This document shows positions 23,578 to 32,652 of a stretch of 64,000 bases of DNA, piece by piece. Every line of letters begins with the position of its first letter. Position 1 is the stretch's first letter. Under the pieces are notes generated by a model. The model was given only the letters and a program-made list of their open reading frames with translations, did no database searches and was not told where the DNA came from. This DNA is from Rhodohalobacter sulfatireducens (lineage in GTDB: Bacteria; Bacteroidota; Rhodothermia; Balneolales; Balneolaceae), in contig NZ_JAKLWS010000025.1 in NCBI RefSeq assembly GCF_022012475.1, forward strand, positions 1 to 64,000. The letters are read 5' to 3'. Made by a program: the position numbers and the translations under genes.

Positions 23578-23901
23578 TTATGCTGAATAGTTGTGTACAT
23601 AATATGCCACACCCCAAATAAAAACCCATCCTGCTGCCATTATATAAAACATCCCAAAAACCAGGAAAGCTACATTTAGTAAATACAAAACGTGATACAT
23701 CCAGTTTGGAGCACTCTCAGTTTTCCTTTTGGTGATTGACCTGAAGTTTTGATTGAAAAGCGTAAAAAGACGAGCCATTACCATCAAAACAGTATATACG
23801 TATAGCACGTATTCCAAGACAACTGTCGTATCAAAGAAAACAACAATCGCGATTACGAGAGTGGTTATCAGATCAACGGTGATATGTTTTAACCACTGCA
23901 T
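23578..23901 (-). CDS. Small hypothetical membrane protein
   Basis: A 107-residue protein with four hydrophobic segments (about 8-25, 28-45, 68-85 and 88-105), the two halves joined by a basic loop (RSITKRKTE). I recognise no family. It lies in the same direction as the cold-shock gene, 39 bp downstream of that gene's stop, and could be cotranscribed with it. Confidence 0.6.
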   Translation of the reverse strand: MQWLKHITVDLITTLVIAIVVFFDTTVVLEYVLYVYTVLMVMARLFTLFNQNFRSITKRKTESAPNWMYHVLYLLNVAFLVFGMFYIMAAGWVFIWGVAYYVHNYSA

Positions 23902-23940
23902 CTAAATCAGGAGAGAAAAAAGCTGACAAATATTAAGGAT

Positions 23941-24153
23941 TTATTGAAGTTGAATTACCTCTTTGGCCTGAAGACCCTTTTCGCCGTCGGCAATCGTAAA
24001 TTCAACTTTTTCTCCTTCAGTCAACTTTCGAAATCCATCGCTTTGAATCTCTGAATAATGCACAAATACATCTTCACCATCTTCTCGGGTAATAAATCCA
24101 TACCCTTTACCATTATGAAACCATTTAACAGTTCCTACTTCACGGTTTTCCAT
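23941..24153 (-). CDS. cspA: Cold-shock domain protein
   Basis: A 70-residue single cold-shock domain with both RNA-binding motifs: [11 protein letters not shown] (RNP1, 14-24) and DVFVHYSEI (RNP2, 27-35). It binds single-stranded RNA or DNA and acts as an RNA chaperone. I chose the ATG at 24153, which gives the family's usual length. A frame open to 24264 adds 37 residues unlike any CspA. The sequence between 24154 and 24270 is therefore best read as a long 5' leader, as is common for cold-shock mRNAs. The induction condition is unknown. Confidence 0.93.
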   Translation of the reverse strand: MENREVGTVKWFHNGKGYGFITREDGEDVFVHYSEIQSDGFRKLTEGEKVEFTIADGEKGLQAKEVIQLQ

Positions 24154-24430
24154 AAATAAATCCCATCTAACTAAGTTCCCATTGATAGTTATAACAGCTT
24201 CATTTTGCAAAGCAAAACCAAAACCATCATTCGCTAAAATACTTTGTTCGAACCTTTTTAGCAATAATCATTATAAGTTCAAAAAAATCAATAAGAAATA
24301 GTCTAAAATGTTGCGAGAGAGCTGTTAAAAAAGGTAAATAATTATACAAATTCAGCTAAAGATCGATCTATTGTTTAACCGGCCTTCAAAAGTTTGCCTT
24401 ACATTTTATGTCTATAACTGTATTAATGAA

Positions 24431-26467
24431 TCAAAATAAACTGAGTTGTAGGCCCGCTCTGAAATTACGGCTGCTGCCAGGTTCAAAATACCGGTTACCA
24501 AAAGCGTTCACAAAAACAGATGAATTATAACGAGTGTTAAATAGATTATTTACAGCAATAAATGGGCGAATAGTACCCTCTTCAAAGAGTTGTGGTACTC
24601 GAACCGTCCAACGAAAATGAAGCAATGCGTAGGCACTATTTTCAGCACTGTTTTCACTATCGGCGTAGTAGCTGCTTATCCATTCGCTGTCGAGGCTAAA
24701 CTGGTGATTGCCGGGTGTGAAATCCACTGCTGCACCTGCTCTGAAAGGAGCAACTCCCGGCAGATCATTTCCATCGTAATTGCCGCCATCGAATTTGGCT
24801 TGCAGGTAATTGAGCATCAGTCGAAAATCGATGTTGGCAGTGGTATTATATGCTAGTCCAATTTCGATACCGTAATGATTTGTTTGCCCTTCGTTCTGGA
24901 AATAAACGGGGCCGTTTTCGAGTTCAATGGGAACCAGGATATCCTCAACCTTCATTCCGTAAACTGCAAAATCATAACTGAAACTGTTATTCCTGCCGCG
25001 TATCCCCGTTTCAAGACTTAAAGTTTTTTCCGGTTCAATAGATTGATTAAATCCTGATCCTCCCGTAGGTCTGTTTACCAACTCGGTAGTTGTCGGTGAT
25101 TCAAAAGAGGTACTAAAGTTTGCAAAGATAGATGAGTTGGCCAGATCATACAACAAACCGAAACTCGGGTTAAAGGAGAAGAAATCTCGTGAACCTTCAG
25201 CTTCGTTGTCTAATGAGTTTGGTGTTTTATACATCAACCAATCGGCCCGGGCTCCGGCGCTTACAGAAAATTGGTCAGAAATCGGGATGGAAATTCTAGA
25301 AAATAGAGCCTGGTTTGTTACCTGTTCTTGTTGTTCCAAACTTATTTCATTACCGGGTTCACCGTTAACGTTATTGGTTTCAAGCCGGTCATCATCCTGG
25401 ATTTTTAGTTCGCCGCCAACTTGCAAATCAAATGGCAGTTCATTGAACTGGTAGGTTGATCGGACTCCACCTGCATACCGCTCAAGATTTATCACTCCAA
25501 ATGTCAATGGATTCTGAACATCTCTGTATGTGCCATGGGCTGAAATATCCAGAATTCCTGAACTGAACTGATGGATATAGGACGTTCCAATCATCGCCTG
25601 GTCGATTGTTTTCCCTGCCTTGTTCTCTACAAAACTTGGTGTGGCATTTTGGGGAATATCTTGAGAATCTTCTTTTGTTAGGGAACCGGGATGTTGTGCT
25701 TTCGGCATTCCTGTGTATGCTACTCGAACGCTGAAATTTCCATTATCTGAAACAGGACGTTCCAGTCCAAGGCTGCCCCTGTATAATCGAGCAGCACTGT
25801 GATCACGATATCCATTGGTTTCGAAATAAGTTCCATACCCATAAATACGGGTTCTTCCGATGGATGAGTTTAATTCAAGCTCTTGTTTGACCGTACTAAA
25901 TGAGCCGCCATAACCACGGTACTGTAGAGTGGGGGCATCCGGTTGGGGCTCGGTTGACAAATAGAGGACACCGCCACTGGAATTCCCCCAAAACGTACCA
26001 GCCGGCCCGCGTAAAAGTTCAATGCGCTTTACTGCGGCAGGGTCAATCATATTCATTATTGTTTGTCCGTCAGCAACAGTCAGTGGCATTCCATCAAGAA
26101 TCACTTGAGTGCCGCGTACCCCAAACTGTGTTCTCCACCCTAAACCCCGGATTGTAAGTCGCTCACCCAGTGCGTAGTTTTCACGATTGCTGATAAAAAT
26201 CCCCGGCATGGTGTAGGTGAGTTCATCCATCGTAGCTGATGGTTTCGATGCAAGATCCGCAGAATTGCGTATCATGTATGTTAAAGACATCGGTGCTTCA
26301 CCAACGGTTATAGAGGAGTGTGTAGCCTCAACCTGGATCTCATCCAGCTCAACAGAAAGTGTATCACCTGAAATAACCTGGGCTTGAGAAATTGGTACAG
26401 CAATGAATGAAAGTAAGAAGAAAATCCAATAAACTTTTTGAAGCTCTTTTCGTATTGTAGAGTGCAT
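24431..26467 (-). CDS. TonB-dependent outer-membrane receptor
   Basis: A 678-residue outer-membrane transporter. A signal peptide (about 1-30, ending SQAQ) is followed by a TonB-box-like segment (LDEIQVEAT) and a plug domain (about 55-165) with NYALGERLTIRGLGWR and LRGPAGTFWGNSSGG. The 22-strand barrel fills the rest and ends with aromatic residues (LQLSLF). There is no N-terminal carboxypeptidase-like (CNA/SusC) domain, so it looks like an iron or vitamin-type receptor of the FecA/PupA class rather than SusC. No substrate-binding partner, siderophore gene or Fur box is seen nearby. The substrate cannot be assigned. Confidence 0.9.
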   Translation of the reverse strand: MHSTIRKELQKVYWIFFLLSFIAVPISQAQVISGDTLSVELDEIQVEATHSSITVGEAPMSLTYMIRNSADLASKPSATMDELTYTMPGIFISNRENYALGERLTIRGLGWRTQFGVRGTQVILDGMPLTVADGQTIMNMIDPAAVKRIELLRGPAGTFWGNSSGGVLYLSTEPQPDAPTLQYRGYGGSFSTVKQELELNSSIGRTRIYGYGTYFETNGYRDHSAARLYRGSLGLERPVSDNGNFSVRVAYTGMPKAQHPGSLTKEDSQDIPQNATPSFVENKAGKTIDQAMIGTSYIHQFSSGILDISAHGTYRDVQNPLTFGVINLERYAGGVRSTYQFNELPFDLQVGGELKIQDDDRLETNNVNGEPGNEISLEQQEQVTNQALFSRISIPISDQFSVSAGARADWLMYKTPNSLDNEAEGSRDFFSFNPSFGLLYDLANSSIFANFSTSFESPTTTELVNRPTGGSGFNQSIEPEKTLSLETGIRGRNNSFSYDFAVYGMKVEDILVPIELENGPVYFQNEGQTNHYGIEIGLAYNTTANIDFRLMLNYLQAKFDGGNYDGNDLPGVAPFRAGAAVDFTPGNHQFSLDSEWISSYYADSENSAENSAYALLHFRWTVRVPQLFEEGTIRPFIAVNNLFNTRYNSSVFVNAFGNRYFEPGSSRNFRAGLQLSLF

Positions 26468-26514
26468 TAATTCTGCGTTATTTTTTTCAAAGATAATTAC
26501 ACTGAAATATAATC

Positions 26515-26841
26515 ATGTCTGGCAGAGAACCATTCAAATATTACTTTTTTTTTCATTTCGAATGGGTCGTTCTGTTGTCAGGTTTAATTTTGGTTGCGAT
26601 TTTGGATCCTTTTAGCCAAGTAGCCTCTATATGTCCGATTGATCGAATGGGATTTGATTTTTGCCCGGGATGTGGTTTGGGAAGATCAGTAGCTTTCGCT
26701 GCAAGAGGGGAGTTGGCGGCTTCCTTACAATCTCATCCGCTTGGATTATTTGCAATAGTGGTCATTGCCGCAAGAATTGGAGCAATATTTCGCCGAAATC
26801 ACAACATAAATCAAGAAAAAAATCATGAAAAAGATATTTGA
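26515..26841 (+). CDS. DUF2752 family membrane protein
   Basis: A 108-residue protein with two hydrophobic segments (about 17-34 and 71-88). Between them is the DUF2752 signature CPIDRMGFDFCPGCGLGRS, with three Cys that could bind a metal. The role is unknown. It overlaps the following TM2 gene by 17 bp and reads divergently from the TonB receptor. This pairing with a TM2 protein recurs in Bacteroidota, which supports both calls. Confidence 0.8.
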   Translation: MSGREPFKYYFFFHFEWVVLLSGLILVAILDPFSQVASICPIDRMGFDFCPGCGLGRSVAFAARGELAASLQSHPLGLFAIVVIAARIGAIFRRNHNINQEKNHEKDI

Positions 26842-27172
26842 ATACCTGCCGGAACTTGAAGGTGATGAATCTGAATATGTGGGTCGTATTATTGAGGATA
26901 TGCCTGATGAAAAAGCAAAAATGTTCTCAAATATTTATCGCTCCCGACGTAAAGATCCGATTTTATTTATGGCATTAGCTGTATTGGGAATTGTGCCGGG
27001 GGTAGCCGGTATCCACCGTTTTTTCGTAGGACAAATTGGGATGGGAATACTCTACCTGCTGACAGTTGGGCTCTGTTTTATCGGAACGATTGTAGATATG
27101 ATCAACTATAAAAATTTTGCATTTGAATACAACCGGAAAATTGCAAAAGACCTTTTAAGAGAATTCGACTGA
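26825..27172 (+). CDS. TM2 domain-containing protein
   Basis: A 115-residue protein. A soluble acidic head of 45 residues precedes a TM2 domain: two membrane helices joined by the motif GIHRFFVGQ-x-GMGILYL, then GTIVDMINY. The function of TM2 proteins is not established. It overlaps DUF2752 by 17 bp and is followed 8 bp later by the HD-domain gene, so the three form one short operon. Confidence 0.88.
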   Translation: MKKIFEYLPELEGDESEYVGRIIEDMPDEKAKMFSNIYRSRRKDPILFMALAVLGIVPGVAGIHRFFVGQIGMGILYLLTVGLCFIGTIVDMINYKNFAFEYNRKIAKDLLREFD

Positions 27173-27180
27173 TGAGTTAA

Positions 27181-27732
27181 ATGGATATAACACGCAAACA
27201 ATCCGAAGATTTACTGAAGAAATATATCGATTCAGATAATTTAATACTCCATTCGCACATGGTAGCAGATGCCATGGAAGGCTATGCAGATGAATTGGGT
27301 TTGCCGGATCAGGAAAAAGAAAAATGGTGGACAGCCGGCTTATTGCATGATCTGGACTGGGAAAAATACCCCGATGAGCATCCCAATAAAGCTCTGAATG
27401 ATATTTTGCCACCTTTGGGATATCCTGAAGACGTGTTATCAGCTATTGAAGCACATGCCCCGGGCCGAACCGGAAAAGATCCTGAAACTACAATTGAACG
27501 CTATCTGTTTGCTTGTGATGAACTGTCTGGATTCATGAATGCTGTAGCGTTGATGAGGCCAAACAGATTCTCAGATATGAAAGTAAAATCGGTTACAAAG
27601 AAGCTGAAGGATAAACGATTTGCAGCAAATGTATCGCGTGAAGACATTCGTAAAGCAGCAGAACTTATTGAAAAACAATTAAGTGATCATATACTTTTCC
27701 TGATCGGGATTTTTCGTGCAAAAACTTATTAG
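27181..27732 (+). CDS. HD-domain phosphohydrolase-like protein
   Basis: A 183-residue cytoplasmic HD-superfamily protein. The metal site can be traced: His24/His26 in LHSHM, the HD doublet His56-Asp57 in GLLHDLDWEK, and a later His (EAHA) near residue 96. It resembles the small HDIG hydrolases annotated as HAD- or nucleotide-hydrolase-like. The substrate is unknown. It is the third gene of the DUF2752-TM2 operon. The 110 bp after its stop contain a weak hairpin but no clear terminator. Confidence 0.8.
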   Translation: MDITRKQSEDLLKKYIDSDNLILHSHMVADAMEGYADELGLPDQEKEKWWTAGLLHDLDWEKYPDEHPNKALNDILPPLGYPEDVLSAIEAHAPGRTGKDPETTIERYLFACDELSGFMNAVALMRPNRFSDMKVKSVTKKLKDKRFAANVSREDIRKAAELIEKQLSDHILFLIGIFRAKTY

Positions 27733-27842
27733 GTAGTGCAACTCACTGCAAAAAGATGGCGTATTGAAGATACATAGCGGAGCGATTTCGTTATGCAAGT
27801 GTCGATAATTTATTTGGATGCTACATCACTACCATTTGCTGT

Positions 27843-28856
27843 ATGACATTATTTAAACCAATATCTTTTTTAACGGCTCTGTTCTTGTTCTCAGGTATTT
27901 TTACCAACATTGTTGCTCAACAAGTTGCCTACAAGAGTACCGATAAGATCATTTCAGAAACCAGTTTCACATCATCAGAATCAGAGAAAACACAGGATAA
28001 ACCCTATAAAACCGAATTCTTCAGAGTTCGCGGAATTCCAAAAGTTACTGTTCATACAACCACAGGAAATGTTGAGGTGTTTCAAAATCCGGATATCAAC
28101 GGTGTAAGGGTAGACCTGTTCCTGGAGAGAAGCTTTTCGCTATGGTCCGGCCGTACCAGCCTCGATAATTTTCGAATCATTTTACAGCAGCAGGGCGATC
28201 ATATCATTGCATCAGTTGAGGATAAAAAATCGGGTCATGTGCCCGCTGGGAGCGACATTAAATTTCATTTTTTAGTACAAACACCTCAAAAAGTAACGAC
28301 CAATCTCCGTACTTTTAATGGTGATATAATTCTTGAGAATGTTGAAGGACATCACTTTATCCAAAATCAAACGGGTAACATCAGTGTAAATAATACCAGA
28401 GGAGAGATTAGGGTTGTATCCACCACCGGAAATATTGATCTGACAAGTTTAGAGGGCAATGTGTACGCTAAAACAGTGAATGGTAGTGTAAATGTCTTAT
28501 CAAATTATGGAGAGGTTCGTGTCCGATCGGTTTCAGGGAATATTACAGCGTCAGATATTACGGGGACATTGGTTTCAGCGACAACGAGTGGAAATATTTA
28601 TGCGGATTTTATGGATGTATCAAAAGGAATTTACCTGGAGACATTAAGCGGTGATATCGAACTTTTTCTTCCGGGAACAAGCGGATTTAACATTGAAGGC
28701 AGCGCGATGAGCTACGACTTAAGGGGGTTAAGCGAGTCTACAATAACGGAACGGCATCAAAACCAACGAGATCTCAATGTCGTCATAAGAGAAGGTGGTT
28801 TACCGGTTCATCTTTCAACTATGTCGGGACGAATACGGGTATCTGAATCTCAATAG
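27843..28856 (+). CDS. DUF4097-type exported beta-helix protein
   Basis: A 337-residue protein with a Sec signal (about 1-25, ending VAQQ). The mature part repeats a short beta-strand unit of the form G-N-(I/V)-x-V-x-x-x-x-G (for example TTGNVEVFQN, TGNISVNNT, TTGNIDLTS, NGSVNVLS and SGNITASD), which is the DUF4097 pattern, likely a right-handed beta-solenoid. It is probably periplasmic or surface-exposed. A role as anti-sigma-associated sensor or adhesin has been suggested for relatives, but I cannot choose between them. It is followed 11 bp later by the SpoIIE-phosphatase gene, suggesting an envelope-sensing pair. Confidence 0.8.
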   Translation: MTLFKPISFLTALFLFSGIFTNIVAQQVAYKSTDKIISETSFTSSESEKTQDKPYKTEFFRVRGIPKVTVHTTTGNVEVFQNPDINGVRVDLFLERSFSLWSGRTSLDNFRIILQQQGDHIIASVEDKKSGHVPAGSDIKFHFLVQTPQKVTTNLRTFNGDIILENVEGHHFIQNQTGNISVNNTRGEIRVVSTTGNIDLTSLEGNVYAKTVNGSVNVLSNYGEVRVRSVSGNITASDITGTLVSATTSGNIYADFMDVSKGIYLETLSGDIELFLPGTSGFNIEGSAMSYDLRGLSESTITERHQNQRDLNVVIREGGLPVHLSTMSGRIRVSESQ

Positions 28857-28867
28857 CGAGTTCAAAC

Positions 28868-30946
28868 GTGCATAAGCTGGGAATCATTAATATAATTTTT
28901 TGGGGCATATTTCTTTTAATGGGTGATTCTGTATCTGCCCAGGATGAGGATATTTTTCAATTTCCCGAGCCGGAAGTTGAGGAAATAACCCCAAACATGA
29001 TGCTGAATGAGAGCAAGATTATCTACATTCAAGACCTGTGGAAATTCAGGGTTGGCGACAGCATGGACTGGGCCGATCCGGAATATGACGACTCGGATTG
29101 GGATTATTTAAGTACGAATCTATCGCAGGCAGATCTCTCTTTTATGGATTGGTCGGGTATCGGTTGGTTTAGAAAACAATTTCGGGTTCATGAAAACCTG
29201 AGAGGCAAACCAATTGCCCTGATTGTTGAACGTCATCTTGGTGCATCAGAGATCTATCTGAATGGTGAAGAAGTCTATGAATTAGGAGATTTTTCCACCG
29301 ATCCGGAATCTGTGGTTTCATACAACAGCAACAGGCCACTGGCACTTGTATTTTCTGACCAGGAAATTCAAACAATGGCTGTTCGCTTCATCAACCCAAA
29401 TTACTCTGAAACGGAGTTGATGATGGGCTACAACGGCTTTCGATTTCTTTTAGGGGATTGGGAAACTCACCAGGCTGATACCTATTCATTTATTTCTCAG
29501 TGGACCGGGCGTAATCTATTCTATATTGGAGCCTTATTGGCATTTGGTATCATTCACTTTCTGCTTTTTGTTTTTTACCCGGCCGAAAAAAGGAACCTCT
29601 ATTTTGCAATTTTTGTAGGCTTCCTGGGGATCCTTTCATACCTGATTTACAAAGTTGAGTTGCTTGAGAATACCACCGGTACACTTCAATTTTTACGATT
29701 TATTTTTGTAACAGAGGTGCTGGTTCTCACTTTTGCAACCCGTTTTACCCACAGCATCGATAAAAAAATTACTCCCTTTTACTCCAATTTCCTGGTTGCC
29801 GGAGGTATTATCATAAGTTTGTTGATTTGGTATTATCCCACGCAAACAATCTGGTTAAGGGAGTTGGCGATTTTGATTTACGTTGCTGAAATACTTCGAA
29901 CCGTTATCGTGATGTTTTACAGAAACCGCGGTGGTGTTTGGTTACTGGGAATGGGTGTGTTGGTATATGTTTTTTCGCTCATTTACAATGTGATGGTCAA
30001 TTTCGAAATACTATCGGGAAGTGTGCAACTGGCAAATATGATCGGGTCGGGATTCCTGGTCATGTCGATGTCTGTATTCTTGTCGCGCGATTTTGCAATT
30101 ACTCAGAGAAAGCTTGAACAGAAGCTGATGGAAGTAAAACATCTTTCAAAAAGATCTTTGGAACAGGAGCGAATAAACAAGGAGCGTGAAATTGAAAAAC
30201 GGCTTCTGGAGGCTGAAAACGAACGAAAAACCACAGAATTGGAGGAAGCTCGTGCCCTGCAGCTTTCCATGCTCCCGAAAAAAATGCCTTCACTTCCCGG
30301 TTACGATATGGCAGTTTTCATGGAAACGGCTACAGAAGTCGGCGGTGATTACTACGACTACAGCGTTTCGCCCGATGGAACATTGGTTCTTGCTTTAGGA
30401 GACGCCACAGGACATGGAATGAAAGCTGGCATTATGGTGGCTGCTGCGAAAAGTTATTTTCATACCCTGGTTCATGAGATGAACAACCTCACCATGCTGG
30501 AGAGAATCTCATCAGGCTTACGGAATATGAATATGAGAATGATGTATATGGGCCTTATGCTTGCCAGGTGTAATGGAAGTGAAGTTGATATCGCCACCGC
30601 GGGAATGCCTCCGGCACTTCATTTTAAAAAAGAAGCGAACTGTGTGGAAAGAATTACTCTGAAAGGATTACCACTTGGTGGAAAAGTGCAGTATCCATAC
30701 GAAAATAAAAAGCTAACAATGAAAACCGGCGATGTTCTCTTGATGATGAGCGATGGCCTGACCGAACTGTTTAATTCCAAACGAAAAATGCTTGGTTTGG
30801 AAAAAGTGGAAGATTTGTTGTCGAACACTGAGGGGATGAGTGCAAATGATATTGTAAATCAACTCACTCAATTGATGAATACTTGGTCCGGTAGCCGTGA
30901 GCCTCATGATGATATCACCATTATGGTATTAAAGATGCAAAACTAA
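28868..30946 (+). CDS. 7TM receptor with SpoIIE/PP2C serine phosphatase domain
   Basis: A 692-residue signalling protein beginning with GTG. A signal peptide (1-25) leads to a periplasmic jelly-roll domain (about 45-195; WFRKQFRVHE and EIYLNGEEVYELG resemble a beta-galactosidase-type sandwich). Seven membrane helices follow (about 215-410), then a coiled coil (about 415-465) and a PP2C/SpoIIE phosphatase with EVGGDYYDY, GDATGHGMKAG, MSDGLTE and PHDDITIMVL metal motifs. It would dephosphorylate an anti-anti-sigma factor or similar target in response to an extracellular ligand. No STAS or RsbW-like gene is adjacent. The DUF4097 gene ends 11 bp before it. Confidence 0.9.
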   Translation: MHKLGIINIIFWGIFLLMGDSVSAQDEDIFQFPEPEVEEITPNMMLNESKIIYIQDLWKFRVGDSMDWADPEYDDSDWDYLSTNLSQADLSFMDWSGIGWFRKQFRVHENLRGKPIALIVERHLGASEIYLNGEEVYELGDFSTDPESVVSYNSNRPLALVFSDQEIQTMAVRFINPNYSETELMMGYNGFRFLLGDWETHQADTYSFISQWTGRNLFYIGALLAFGIIHFLLFVFYPAEKRNLYFAIFVGFLGILSYLIYKVELLENTTGTLQFLRFIFVTEVLVLTFATRFTHSIDKKITPFYSNFLVAGGIIISLLIWYYPTQTIWLRELAILIYVAEILRTVIVMFYRNRGGVWLLGMGVLVYVFSLIYNVMVNFEILSGSVQLANMIGSGFLVMSMSVFLSRDFAITQRKLEQKLMEVKHLSKRSLEQERINKEREIEKRLLEAENERKTTELEEARALQLSMLPKKMPSLPGYDMAVFMETATEVGGDYYDYSVSPDGTLVLALGDATGHGMKAGIMVAAAKSYFHTLVHEMNNLTMLERISSGLRNMNMRMMYMGLMLARCNGSEVDIATAGMPPALHFKKEANCVERITLKGLPLGGKVQYPYENKKLTMKTGDVLLMMSDGLTELFNSKRKMLGLEKVEDLLSNTEGMSANDIVNQLTQLMNTWSGSREPHDDITIMVLKMQN

Positions 30947-31003
30947 AAGTTTTTAGTTGATCTGAGTGTAACACAAACAGTAACAGATCGTAGTGAATAA
31001 AAA

Positions 31004-32383
31004 TTGAATAGAATGAATAAATATCTAATAATTTTTATCGCTTTCCTGGTTGTTCCCGCTGGAATATATGCTCAAAGCCAGAATCAGGATGATCCTTTTG
31101 AGAGAGATCCTATTTTTAGTAAATCTCTGGATGAGTTATTTGGCCGAGAGGATTCTACGAAAGAAAATAGTAGCAAAGATAATATGGACTCCGCCGTTCA
31201 GCAACTTTCACGAACCGGTGTAGATCTTGGCGGAAGTATTGAAGCCGGCCCCTATTTCAGCAGTGATCTTTACAGTTTGTATCCAAATCTTCCTACAGTT
31301 CACTTTAACAGGGTAAATGGCTTATTTATCGGGTATCGAAAAGAACGGATGCAGTGGCATCGGTATGGTTCATTTCTCGATATTCCGCAAATTCAACCCC
31401 ACGGACTGATCGGTTGGGGAACAGCTTCTAAAGATTGGGAGTACGCAATTGGCCTTGAAAAAGTGATTGGAGAGAACAGGAGTATGCTGGTGGGTGGTGA
31501 ATTTCATAACGCTACGGCCACTGAAGATTATAAACGCGTTGGACTTGTTGAATCATCACTGACATCGTTTTTTGCCGGATATGATTTTCCTGATTATTAC
31601 AACATGGAAGGATTTGGTTTCTATGGAATTGTACGAACCCAACGGTGGCTGGAAGCTGGCTTTTCATACAACAGGGATACTTTTTCAACCCTCCAAAGAA
31701 ATACAAAATTTTCGCTATTCGGCAAATCAAGCACCTATATGCCGAATCCTCCAATTGATGCAAATGCCGATGAAATAGACCTCGATATCTATGGAATGTC
31801 GCTTTCTATCAATCCCCGAAATGTATTGATTGCCAACAAATTTACTATGGCGGCATCTATTAAGGCAGAGTTGGCTGAAAACAGTGCAAGCGACGAGAAT
31901 TACAGGTTTAATAAATATCTTACTGAGCTCAGGTTGTATTATAATTTTGAACCGGGTTCCGTCTTCCGATGGAGAGTGCAGGCTGGTGGAATCACTGGTA
32001 ATGTCCCCGATTTTAAGGATTTTTACCTGGGTGGAATTGGGACTCTCAGAGGTTCACCCTACAAAATCTTCCAGGGAAACCAGATGGTATTAAGCAACCT
32101 TGAAGTTCAGTTTGGAAGTCCCTCGGGATATTCCGGAGAATGGATCGCTGATTATAACTTACACCTGCTGTTATTCCTTGATTCAGGGTGGGTTCAGCAA
32201 ACTCCTGATTTGATTAACTCAAACACACCATTTACAGGATTTGACTCTTTTTCTATTTCTGATATGCAACATGATGCCGGGTTTGGGATTGGATCCGGGG
32301 CATTTCGTCTTGAGATGGCCTGGCCTCTCAAAACATTTGATAAATCGCCAACCTTGTGGATTCGATTCAATCCAACATTTTAG
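31004..32383 (+). CDS. Omp85-type outer-membrane barrel protein
   Basis: A 459-residue protein with a signal peptide (about 1-24, ending IYAQ) and then a predicted 12-16 strand beta barrel with no obvious POTRA domains. The segment GGIGTLRGSPYK (about 343-354) matches the Omp85/D15 barrel motif around the LRG(Y) loop. The final residues WIRFNPTF end in an aromatic, as required for barrel insertion. It could be a secretion or lipid-export barrel in the surface-antigen family, but cargo is unknown. The first 65 residues are charged and unusual. It is 57 bp downstream of the phosphatase gene, so the DUF4097, phosphatase and barrel genes are probably cotranscribed. Confidence 0.75.
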   Translation: MNRMNKYLIIFIAFLVVPAGIYAQSQNQDDPFERDPIFSKSLDELFGREDSTKENSSKDNMDSAVQQLSRTGVDLGGSIEAGPYFSSDLYSLYPNLPTVHFNRVNGLFIGYRKERMQWHRYGSFLDIPQIQPHGLIGWGTASKDWEYAIGLEKVIGENRSMLVGGEFHNATATEDYKRVGLVESSLTSFFAGYDFPDYYNMEGFGFYGIVRTQRWLEAGFSYNRDTFSTLQRNTKFSLFGKSSTYMPNPPIDANADEIDLDIYGMSLSINPRNVLIANKFTMAASIKAELAENSASDENYRFNKYLTELRLYYNFEPGSVFRWRVQAGGITGNVPDFKDFYLGGIGTLRGSPYKIFQGNQMVLSNLEVQFGSPSGYSGEWIADYNLHLLLFLDSGWVQQTPDLINSNTPFTGFDSFSISDMQHDAGFGIGSGAFRLEMAWPLKTFDKSPTLWIRFNPTF

Positions 32384-32410
32384 TCAAATTCAAAAACAAT
32401 TATCAGCCCA

Positions 32411-32451
32411 AAAAAATAGTCTCAGACCGGTCAAAGCCTGAGACTGTTCTT
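32411..32451. terminator. Intrinsic terminator after the Omp85-type gene
   Basis: AGTCTCAG (32418-32425) and CTGAGACT (32438-32445) form an 8-bp stem. An A-run (32410-32416) precedes it and GTTCTTT follows it, so it can work on either strand. It lies 35 bp after the barrel-gene stop. Confidence 0.65.
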
Positions 32452-32588
32452 TAGGGCATTTGGCACCTTTCGGTTGCCAAAAATCAAAAAAAATTGGGTT
32501 TTGAATCTATACGCTCACTTTTCTCTATTGTTTCGATATCTTAGATATCTAATATTAACTTTCGATAAACAATAAAATTCTTCTCTGG

Positions 32589-32620
32589 TTGACATAAAAA
32601 TCTTTAATAAACGTTATATT
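32589..32620 (+). promoter_or_regulatory. Possible promoter of mltG
   Basis: TTGACA at 32589-32594 precedes the AT-rich GTTATATT at 32613-32620. The spacing is 18 bp to GTTATA but 20 to TATATT, so the -10 box is uncertain. The start codon is about 33 bp further on. Confidence 0.35.
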
Positions 32621-32652
32621 ATTGCCTTTTCATCTGCATAAACAGTACTTAT

